From Burkholderiales bacterium (GTDB lineage Bacteria > Pseudomonadota > Gammaproteobacteria > Burkholderiales > SG8-39): 5,443 nucleotides of DNA. Shown here in pieces: positions 1-4,576 of this stretch. Position numbers and translations under genes: made by a program. The notes beneath the pieces were generated by a model. The model was not told where the DNA came from and searched no databases. It worked only from the letters and a program-made list of their open reading frames with translations. The stretch is taken from NCBI GenBank assembly GCA_017880745.1, contig JADGRR010000244.1:1-5443 (forward strand), read 5' to 3'. The stretch's first letter is position 1, and each line of letters begins with the position of its first letter.

Positions 1-468
1 TTGCCGGTGATCTTCGTTTGCGAAGACAACAAATGGGCGATCTCGGTACCGAAGTCGGAAGCCACTTGCGTGGAATTGGTCTCAGACCGCGCCTCGGCCT
101 ACGGCATCCCCGGCGTTTGGGTGGCAAACAATGACGCACTGGAAGTGTACGAGTCGGTCGCGCCTCTGATCGAGCGCGCGCGCCGCGGTGATGGCCCAGG
201 CCTGATCGAAGTGAAGACGGATCGTTATCTGGGCCATTTTCAGGGCGACCCGGAACTCTACCGTCCCAAAGACGAAGTCGCCAACCTGCGCAAGAACGAT
301 CCAATTCCGAAACTGGCGGGCGTTCTGAAAAACCTCGGCATGATGACGGAAGGCGAACAAGGCGCAATCGCGGCGCGCGCAAAAAAGCGCGTTGCCGACG
401 CCTTCGCGTTCGCGCGCCAGAGTGCCTACCCGGCGGCGCAGGATGCGCTCAACGATGTTTTCGTCTGA
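1..468 (+). CDS. TPP-dependent 2-oxo acid/acetoin-type dehydrogenase, E1 alpha subunit (5'-truncated)
   Basis: This is the C-terminal 155 residues of an E1 alpha subunit. The TTG at position 1 is an internal leucine codon, not a start. With E1 beta, the protein decarboxylates a 2-oxo acid (or cleaves acetoin) on thiamine diphosphate in the cytoplasm. The fragment opens with LPVIFVCEDN, the end of the TPP-binding motif that normally reads LP-x-IF-x-x-ENN. The first Asn is Asp here, but the second Asn (fragment residue 10), which by alignment with human PDHA1 is the Mg ligand, is kept. Fragment residues 75-88 (RYLGHFQGDPELYR) match the E1 alpha active-site loop, including its conserved His (79) and the closing YR. 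The missing 5' part would carry the GDG half of the motif. The E1 beta gene starts 30 bases downstream, so the two are almost certainly one operon. The family also includes pyruvate and branched-chain 2-oxo acid dehydrogenases, so the substrate is not assigned. Confidence 0.9.
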   Translation: MPVIFVCEDNKWAISVPKSEATCVELVSDRASAYGIPGVWVANNDALEVYESVAPLIERARRGDGPGLIEVKTDRYLGHFQGDPELYRPKDEVANLRKNDPIPKLAGVLKNLGMMTEGEQGAIAARAKKRVADAFAFARQSAYPAAQDALNDVFV

Positions 469-486
469 ACCCAAACCGACTGAAAC

Positions 487-492
487 GAGGAG
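487..492 (+). promoter_or_regulatory. Ribosome-binding site for E1 beta
   Basis: GAGGAG lies 6 bases before the ATG at 499. It fixes the E1 beta start and lies in the short gap after the E1 alpha stop. Confidence 0.75.
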
Positions 493-498
493 CAGAAC

Positions 499-1539
499 AT
501 GACTGCAGCACGCAAACTCACGATGGCACAGGCGATCTCCGAGGGAATCGCCCAGGAAATGGAACGCGACGCCAATGTATTCGTCATGGGCGAGGACATA
601 GGAAAGTATGGCGGCATCTTTGGCGCAACCGGCGGCTTGCTCGATAAGTTCGGCAAAGACCGGATCATGGACACGCCGATCTCGGAAACCGCTTTCATCG
701 GCACCGCGACCGGTGCCGCCGCCGCCGGCATGCGGCCGATCGTCGAATTGATGTTCGTCGACTTTTTCGGCGTCTGCATGGACCAGATTTACAATCACCT
801 TGCAAAAAACACCTACATGGCAGGCGGCAACATCAAGCTGCCGGTGGTGCTGACCACCGCGATCGGCGGCGGCTACAACGATGCCGCACAGCACTCGCAA
901 TGCCTGTACGCGACCTTCGCCCACATGCCGGGTATCAAAGTCGTGGTGCCATCCAACGCGTATGACGCGAAAGGCCTCATGATCCAGGCCATCCGCGATG
1001 ACAATCCGGTCATGTTCATGTACCACAAAGGCATCATGGGCTTGCCCTGGATGGCGTATTTCGAGGGCAGCAGCAACGATGTGCCGGAAGCGCCCTATAC
1101 CATTCCGTTCGGGCAGGCCAAGGTGGTGCGCGAGGGGAAGGATGCCACCATCGTAAGCATCAGCCAGATGGTACAAAAGGCGCTGGTCGCGGCCGATGAG
1201 CTGGCACAGCACGGGGTCAGCGCAGAAGTCATCGATCTGCGCACCCTGGTTCCCCTTGACAGGAATGCGGTGCTCAAATCCGTCGCAAAAACCGGCCGCC
1301 TGCTGATCGCCGACGAGGATTACCTCGGCTTTGGATTGAGCGGCGAAATCTCGGCGATCGTGGCCGAGAACCTGGATACACTGACGCTGAAGGCCCCGAT
1401 CAGGCGACTCGCGGTGCCCAATGTGCCGATTCCGTACAGTCGGCCGCTCGAGCAGTTTGTCATCCCGCAAGTCGGCGGCATCGTCGATGCCGTACAAAAG
1501 CTGATGAAGGCCCACGTCGCCGAGGCGCTTGCTGCGTGA
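499..1539 (+). CDS. TPP-dependent 2-oxo acid/acetoin-type dehydrogenase, E1 beta subunit
   Basis: This is a complete 346-residue E1 beta subunit, close to the usual length of about 325-350. It pairs with E1 alpha to form the alpha2beta2 decarboxylase that passes the acyl group to a lipoyl domain. The N-terminal transketolase-like pyrimidine-binding domain spans roughly residues 7-180. It contains MGEDIGKYGG (30-39), DTPISE (58-63) with Glu63 as the expected residue that activates the thiamine aminopyrimidine, and AAQHSQ (129-134) with the conserved active-site His132. The C-terminal transketolase domain (about 195-335) contains the typical VSAEVIDLRTLVPLD stretch. The start is fixed by the GAGGAG site 6 bases upstream. 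The TGA stop overlaps the GTG start of the lipoyl-protein gene (GTGA), which implies translational coupling. The layout resembles acoAB and pdhAB. The standalone lipoyl gene downstream argues for a specialised complex, so I give no gene symbol. Confidence 0.95.
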   Translation: MTAARKLTMAQAISEGIAQEMERDANVFVMGEDIGKYGGIFGATGGLLDKFGKDRIMDTPISETAFIGTATGAAAAGMRPIVELMFVDFFGVCMDQIYNHLAKNTYMAGGNIKLPVVLTTAIGGGYNDAAQHSQCLYATFAHMPGIKVVVPSNAYDAKGLMIQAIRDDNPVMFMYHKGIMGLPWMAYFEGSSNDVPEAPYTIPFGQAKVVREGKDATIVSISQMVQKALVAADELAQHGVSAEVIDLRTLVPLDRNAVLKSVAKTGRLLIADEDYLGFGLSGEISAIVAENLDTLTLKAPIRRLAVPNVPIPYSRPLEQFVIPQVGGIVDAVQKLMKAHVAEALAA

Positions 1540-1787
1540 TCGAGATCACGCTCGCGGCCGATGCGTGGAAGGATATCGACGCGGGAACGGAAGCACTGCT
1601 GGACAAATGGCTGGTCGGCGAGGGCGACACGGTTCGCGCCGGTCAGCCCATTGCCAATGTCGTCCTGATCAAGACCAACCAGGAAATCGTTGCGCCGGTG
1701 GACGGCCGCATCGAAAAGATATTGGTCAAGAGCGAGGAAACCTTCGCCCAAGGGAAGCCGATCGCCCTGCTGAAGGAATCGACGTAA
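1536..1787 (+). CDS. Free-standing lipoyl (biotinyl/lipoyl-type) carrier protein
   Basis: This small protein of 83 residues consists of one lipoyl/biotinyl hammerhead domain. It has no subunit-binding domain and no acyltransferase domain. The fold is recognisable from residues 24-39 (KWLVGEGDTVRAGQPI), then VAPVDGRIEKILVKSEETFAQGKPIALL (52-79), which resembles the AP-x-DG-x-x-x-x-I-x-V-x-x-x-x-x-V-x-x-G-x-x-L pattern of E2 lipoyl domains. Aligned on APVDG, the modified lysine is Lys46 (AAG at 1671-1673). It lies in LIKTNQE instead of the common ETDKA. The GTG start overlaps the E1 beta stop, with a weak GAGG 10 bases upstream. The lipoate-ligase-like gene follows with a similar overlap. It probably acts as a swinging-arm carrier for the neighbouring E1, in the way GcvH serves glycine cleavage. 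Biotinylation is possible in principle, but there is no AMKM-type biotin site, and the neighbouring ligase belongs to the lipoate group. Confidence 0.86.
   Translation: MIEITLAADAWKDIDAGTEALLDKWLVGEGDTVRAGQPIANVVLIKTNQEIVAPVDGRIEKILVKSEETFAQGKPIALLKEST
1773..1777 (+). promoter_or_regulatory. Shine-Dalgarno site pointing to a GTA start codon
   Basis: AAGGA lies 6 bases before GTA at 1784-1786. This is the spacing expected for a true start, and the GTA overlaps the TAA stop of the lipoyl gene (GTAA). The spacing and overlap are read directly. That initiation occurs at GTA is an inference. Confidence 0.5.
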
Positions 1788-2479
1788 ACACCGCGGCTGA
1801 AGAACAAGCCTGGAATATCGCACAGCTCGCGGCGCTCGATGGAGCGCCGCGCTTTCGTGTCTGGACACACCGATCTCCCGCACTCGTGCTCGGCAATGCG
1901 CAGCGATCGCAGCGCAAGGTCATCGAACAGCGCGTCAATGGCCGGGTCGAACTGCTTGACCGGGAGGCCGGCGGCGGGGCGGTGCTGACGGGGCAGTGGA
2001 TGGTCAGTGCCTCGATCATTCTGCCGTATGGACATCCGCTGCTGGAGGACAGCCTGGTTGGCTGCTATCGTTGGCTGGGGCAACTGCATGCCGCCGCGCT
2101 CGCAGAATTTGGCGTGACGGCATATGCATTACCGGCACATGACCTGCCCTTCGCGAATGCAATGATTGACGTTCGAACGGTGAACTGGGCCTGCTTTGGC
2201 GGCTTGTCGCCCTGGGAAGTGGTGGACGCCGACTACCGCAAGCTGGTTGGCCTGGCACAAAGAAGGCGGCATGCCGGCGTATTGCTGGTCGCAGGAACAC
2301 TGGTCGGCGCCACCGACTGGCGCTTGCTGTGCGACGTGATGGGATACCCGGAGGATGAGGTCATTCTGCGACGCCGTACCGTTACCTGTGAAGAACTGGC
2401 TGGCCGCTTGATCGAAGCCGGAGCATTTGCTTCTGCATTGGCGCGGTTGATCGACAATTCGCTCGCGTCAAATGATTGA
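1784..2479 (+). CDS. Lipoate-protein ligase A family protein (start codon uncertain)
   Basis: The protein has about 231 residues and a BPL/LPL catalytic-domain pattern. Numbering from codon 1784, these are EEQAWNIAQ (6-14), FRVWTHRSPALVLGNAQ (24-40), DREAGGGAVL (59-68) as the Gly-rich loop equivalent to RR-x-SGGGAV, and RKLVGLAQRR (152-161). In the last motif Lys153 matches the lysine of the RKISGSAQ motif that binds lipoyl-adenylate. The expected role is attaching lipoate or octanoate to the lipoyl carrier encoded just upstream. The start is a problem. Conserved N-terminal sequence begins by about 1799, yet the only in-frame ATG, GTG or TTG codons are TTG 1529, GTG 1565 and ATG 1607, deep in the lipoyl gene, or GTG 1886, which would delete conserved sequence. 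A Shine-Dalgarno 6 bases before GTA 1784 suggests GTA initiation, a recent mutation or a sequencing error. The protein could instead be an octanoyl- or amido-transferase of the same fold. Confidence 0.8.
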   Translation, partial: VNTAAEEQAWNIAQLAALDGAPRFRVWTHRSPALVLGNAQRSQRKVIEQRVNGRVELLDREAGGGAVLTGQWMVSASIILPYGHPLLEDSLVGCYRWLGQLHAAALAEFGVTAYALPAHDLPFANAMIDVRTVNWACFGGLSPWEVVDADYRKLVGLAQRRRHAGVLLVAGTLVGATDWRLLCDVMGYPEDEVILRRRTVTCEELAGRLIEAGAFASALARLIDNSLASND

Positions 2480-2550
2480 AATGGGAGACTAATGGGGCTG
2501 CTTTACCCGGCGATCGACACCGATAGCAGTCATTTGCCGCGGCCCATGCA

Positions 2551-2569
2551 CTAGCGCAGCGCCTGCTAG
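2551..2569. repeat. Short inverted repeat across the SDR stop codon
   Basis: CTAGC (2551-2555) and GCTAG (2565-2569) form a 5-bp stem around a 9-base spacer. The repeat sits in the 86-base gap between the convergent ligase and SDR genes and includes the SDR stop codon. It could contribute to transcript ending, but no T-run follows on either strand, so it is not called a terminator. Confidence 0.25.
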
Positions 2570-3333
2570 AACATGTAGTGTCCGCCGTTCACGTGAATCG
2601 CCTGGCCGGAGACGAAAGCGCCCGTCTCGGCGCACAAGAACACGCAGGCTGCGGCCACCTCGTCGGTCTTTCCGAAGCGGCCGCAGGGGATTTCGCTGCG
2701 GATGCGCTCCTGGTCCTGGTGCGCGTATTGGGACCAGTCCCGAACGGTGTCGATGGCCCCGGGCACGACTGAATTGGCGGTGATGCCGTCCGGGCCGAAT
2801 TCGCGCGCGAGCGCCTTCGACAGGCCGTGCAGTCCGGCCTTGGCGGTGATGTTGTGGGCGCGCTCGGTCACCTGGCCCCAGAACCCGTCGAATCCGGAGA
2901 TGTGGATGATCCGGCCCCACTTGCCCTTCTGCATGTGCGGGATGACGTTGCGCGCCATGTAGAAGGCGGGCGAGAGATTGGTATCGAGCACCAGCTGCCA
3001 GTCTTCGGGCGAAATATCGAGAAACGGCTGCTTGCGGCGCACACCGACATTCGAGACCGCGATGTCAACCGAGCCGAACTCGGCCACGGTCTTGCGCACC
3101 AGCTCGACCACCTCTTCGTGCGAGGAAACGTCCGCCATGACGCCGAGCGCTTTGCCTCCGCCGCGGCGGATCTCCGCGACGACCGCATCGACCGCGTCCC
3201 GGTCGCTATGTCCGTTCACCACTACATTGGCGCCGCCCTCGGCCAGCGCCAGGGCGATGGCGCGCCCGATGTTGCGGCCGGATCCGGTAACGATGGCCGT
3301 GCGGCCGGAAATCGAAACGAAACGCTGCATCAT
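2566..3333 (-). CDS. SDR-family oxidoreductase, FabG-like, lacking the catalytic Tyr
   Basis: This is a classical short-chain dehydrogenase/reductase of 255 residues, a normal length for NAD(P)-dependent reduction or oxidation of a carbonyl or hydroxyl group. From the ATG at 3333, TGSGRNIG (16-23) is the Rossmann nucleotide-binding turn, SNVG (94-97) is the NNAG-type stabilising motif, and the active-site Asn is 119 (TNL). Ser146 sits in HISG, and NITAK (161-165) stands where Y-x-x-x-K is expected. Lys165 is kept but Tyr is replaced by Asn161. The tail VSGQAIHVNGG is the usual C-terminal SDR motif. A GTG at 3366 would add 11 residues but has no ribosome-binding site, whereas GAGAGGA lies 8 bases before ATG 3333. 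A second ATG follows at once at 3330. The gene diverges from the Bug gene and converges on the ligase gene. The substrate is unknown; with the altered catalytic residue the protein may act atypically or not at all. Confidence 0.92.
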   Translation of the reverse strand: MMQRFVSISGRTAIVTGSGRNIGRAIALALAEGGANVVVNGHSDRDAVDAVVAEIRRGGGKALGVMADVSSHEEVVELVRKTVAEFGSVDIAVSNVGVRRKQPFLDISPEDWQLVLDTNLSPAFYMARNVIPHMQKGKWGRIIHISGFDGFWGQVTERAHNITAKAGLHGLSKALAREFGPDGITANSVVPGAIDTVRDWSQYAHQDQERIRSEIPCGRFGKTDEVAAACVFLCAETGAFVSGQAIHVNGGHYMF

Positions 3334-3341
3334 GGCCTGGA

Positions 3342-3348
3342 TCCTCTC
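3342..3348 (-). promoter_or_regulatory. Ribosome-binding site that decides the SDR start
   Basis: Read on the minus strand, GAGAGGA lies 8 bases before ATG 3333. No comparable site precedes the upstream GTG at 3366. The shorter start also places the Rossmann motif about 15 residues from the N-terminus, as is normal for the family. Confidence 0.65.
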
Positions 3349-3395
3349 TTCGGCTGTTCGCGCCACGCCGGGAATCGCTGTTCACCGGATCGGCG

Positions 3396-3425
3396 TTGAC
3401 AAGCGAAGCAGGCGAGCGACAGAAT
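3396..3425 (+). promoter_or_regulatory. Candidate sigma-70 promoter for the Bug gene
   Basis: A perfect -35 box TTGACA (3396-3401) is followed after 18 bases by CAGAAT (3420-3425), which matches TATAAT at four of six positions. Transcription would start near 3432 and leave a leader of about 100 bases before the Bug gene. The call rests on motif match only. Confidence 0.4.
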
Positions 3426-3451
3426 GTACGCACAACGAAAATTTTCCGCAA
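3423..3451 (-). promoter_or_regulatory. Weak candidate promoter for the SDR gene
   Basis: On the minus strand, TTGCGG (3451-3446) and TACATT (3428-3423) are separated by 17 bases. The -35 match is three of six and the -10 match four of six. Its -10 box would overlap that of the plus-strand candidate. Confidence 0.2.
3437..3446. repeat. Perfect palindrome, possible operator
   Basis: GAAAATTTTC is a perfect 10-bp palindrome. It is an AT-rich island in GC-rich surroundings, between the Bug and SDR starts and inside or next to both candidate promoters. A regulator-binding role is an inference from its position. Confidence 0.35.
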
Positions 3452-3455
3452 GTCT

Positions 3456-3478
3456 CGAGTCGCGCGAGCGCGGACTCG
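3456..3478 (+). repeat. GC-rich hairpin in the Bug leader
   Basis: CGAGTC (3456-3461) pairs with GACTCG (3473-3478). The intervening GC-rich bases can extend the stem after a one-base bulge. The hairpin lies between the candidate promoter and the ribosome-binding site. There is no T-run, so it is unlikely to be an intrinsic terminator; it may stabilise or modulate the leader RNA. Confidence 0.4.
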
Positions 3479-3482
3479 CGGG

Positions 3483-3498
3483 ATCGATGCAAATCGAT
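3483..3498. repeat. Inverted repeat with GCAA spacer in the Bug leader
   Basis: ATCGAT occurs twice around GCAA (ATCGATGCAAATCGAT). As DNA it is a symmetric 16-bp site of operator size. As RNA it is a 6-bp stem closed by a GNRA-type tetraloop. It ends 19 bases before the Bug ribosome-binding site. Confidence 0.4.
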
Positions 3499-3517
3499 TA
3501 CGGACACTGGAGCCAAG

Positions 3518-3524
3518 AGGAGGG
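3518..3524 (+). promoter_or_regulatory. Strong ribosome-binding site for the Bug gene
   Basis: AGGAGGG lies 8 bases before GTG 3533 and 11 before the adjacent GTG 3536. The spacing favours 3533 as the start. Confidence 0.7.
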
Positions 3525-3532
3525 AAATCGAC

Positions 3533-4507
3533 GTGGTGAAAAAAGCACTTGGGACGATCGTTGCCGTCGTTCTGGCCGCAGCGGCTTGGACCTGCGCGCT
3601 GGCGCAGGGGTACCCGGACAGAGCCATTACGATCGTGGTGCCTTACGGACCGGGGGGATCGACCGACCTCCTCGCGCGCTCCGTTGCGCAGAGGATGAGC
3701 GAGAACATGGGCCAGCCGATCATCGTGGAAAACCGCAGCGGAGCCGGCGGCGTGATCGGTTCGGATTTCGTGGCGCGCGCCGCGCCGGACGGCTATACGA
3801 TCATCCTCGGCACGGGCGCCACCCACGGCATCGTGAAATTCACGAACAAGGCGCTGCCCTACGATCCGGTGAAGGACTTCACCGCGCTCACCGAGGCGGT
3901 CGAGGTGCCGCTCGTGCTGGCGGTGCACACGTCGGTGCCGGCAAACGACGCGAAGGAATTCGCCGAATACGTGAAAAAGAATCCGGGCAAGATATCCTTC
4001 GGCAGCTCGGGCACGGGTTCGCCGCACCATCTCGCCGGAGAACTGTTCAAGCAGGTCACCGGCATCGACATGATCCACGTGCCCTACAGGGGTGCGGGAC
4101 AGGCCATGCAGGACCTGGTCGGCGGGCAGATTCCCGCGATCTTCACGACGCTCTCGACCGCAATTCCGCAGATGCGCGGCGGCAAGATCAAGATCCTTGG
4201 CCTGGTAGAAGCCAAGCGCCAGCCTAGCGTGCCGGAGATACCGAGCATCGGCGAGTCGGTGCCCGGCTACGCCATGCCGCGGTCCTGGCTCGGCTTCTTC
4301 GGGCCTGCCGGCCTGCCGGCCCCGATCGTGAAGCGCCTCAACACCGAGTTGCTGAAAGCATTGCATGCGCCCGACATACGCGCCAAGCTCGAGGCAGCGG
4401 GCATGCCGGTAGTCGGCACCTCGGCCGAAGAGTTCGCCACCGTGGTGAAAGACGACATCGAGATGTACCGCAAGATCGCTACCGGCGCAGGCATCAAGCC
4501 CGAATGA
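3533..4507 (+). CDS. Bug/TctC-family tripartite tricarboxylate transporter substrate-binding protein
   Basis: This is a complete 324-residue periplasmic solute receptor, the usual length for the family. Residues 1-24 form a Sec signal peptide: basic MVKK, a hydrophobic core (TIVAVVLAAAAW), and a likely cut after ALA before QGYPDR. Family landmarks follow: YPDRAITIVVPYGPGGSTD (27-45), whose GGSTD turn helps bind ligand carboxylates; VENRSGAGG (65-73); AAPDGYT (83-89); FGSSGTGSPHHLAGELF (156-172); and HVPYRGAGQAMQDLVGGQI (182-200). Bug proteins bind organic acids and other small carboxylated or amide metabolites and deliver them to a TctAB membrane pair. None is seen here, so this looks like an orphan receptor, as is common in betaproteobacteria. 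The GTG start at 3533 is chosen from the AGGAGGG 8 bases upstream. The gene diverges from the SDR gene and lies 69 bases before an acyl-CoA dehydrogenase, which suggests a ligand that is later metabolised as a CoA thioester. Confidence 0.95.
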   Translation: MVKKALGTIVAVVLAAAAWTCALAQGYPDRAITIVVPYGPGGSTDLLARSVAQRMSENMGQPIIVENRSGAGGVIGSDFVARAAPDGYTIILGTGATHGIVKFTNKALPYDPVKDFTALTEAVEVPLVLAVHTSVPANDAKEFAEYVKKNPGKISFGSSGTGSPHHLAGELFKQVTGIDMIHVPYRGAGQAMQDLVGGQIPAIFTTLSTAIPQMRGGKIKILGLVEAKRQPSVPEIPSIGESVPGYAMPRSWLGFFGPAGLPAPIVKRLNTELLKALHAPDIRAKLEAAGMPVVGTSAEEFATVVKDDIEMYRKIATGAGIKPE

Positions 4508-4522
4508 CCTGGCACGCGGCGT

Positions 4523-4528
4523 TACAAT
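4523..4528 (+). promoter_or_regulatory. Possible -10 box before the acyl-CoA dehydrogenase gene
   Basis: TACAAT matches TATAAT at five of six positions and lies 48 bases before the ATG at 4577. No convincing -35 box is found 16-18 bases upstream, so it may be chance, and the gene may be read through from the Bug gene. Confidence 0.2.
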
Positions 4529-4561
4529 TAGCGTGACGACAGGCCGCTCGCGCTCCCATAG

Positions 4562-4568
4562 AGAGGAG
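4562..4568 (+). promoter_or_regulatory. Ribosome-binding site for the acyl-CoA dehydrogenase
   Basis: AGAGGAG lies 8 bases before ATG 4577 and fixes that start. Confidence 0.7.
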
Positions 4569-4576
4569 ACGAATCA

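Noticed and set aside
82..1515. A 477-codon open frame on the minus strand
   Set aside because: It lies antisense to E1 alpha and E1 beta, both of which show clear family motifs. Its translation is rich in His, Arg and Asp with no recognisable domain, as expected for the shadow of a GC-rich gene.
1529..1783. Upstream extension of the ligase frame through the lipoyl gene (starts TTG 1529, GTG 1565, ATG 1607)
   Set aside because: The translation there is Arg/Gly-rich and unlike any ligase N-terminus, while the overlapping frame encodes a clear lipoyl domain. Family-like sequence begins only near 1799.
1536..1787. The small protein as a biotin carrier (BCCP-like)
   Set aside because: The biotin site motif AMKM is absent, no carboxylase gene is nearby, and the adjacent ligase has lipoate-ligase motifs next to an E1 operon, so a lipoyl carrier is the better reading.
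2480..2565. An intrinsic terminator between the convergent ligase and SDR genes
   Set aside because: Only short symmetric elements were found (GCCGCGGC at 2536-2543, CTAGC/GCTAG at 2551-2569). No stable stem followed by a T-run was seen on either strand.
3456..3478. The leader hairpin as an intrinsic terminator or attenuator
   Set aside because: The stem is strong but no run of T follows, and no alternative pairing partner or leader peptide was found. It is recorded only as a hairpin.
2978..3532. Upstream extension of the Bug reading frame
   Set aside because: The frame is open back to 2978, but it crosses the SDR gene antisense and the intergenic region. The signal peptide and the strong ribosome-binding site place the real start at 3533.
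3206..4366. A 386-codon open frame on the minus strand
   Set aside because: It is antisense to the Bug gene and runs across the promoter region into the SDR gene. Its composition is Arg/His-rich with no motif, so it is a shadow frame.
4510..4526. A sigma-54-like promoter (TGGCACG followed by TTACA) before the acyl-CoA dehydrogenase
   Set aside because: The -24 element looks good, but the -12 element is one base too far away and lacks the essential G of TTGC, so the match fails on spacing and on a key base.
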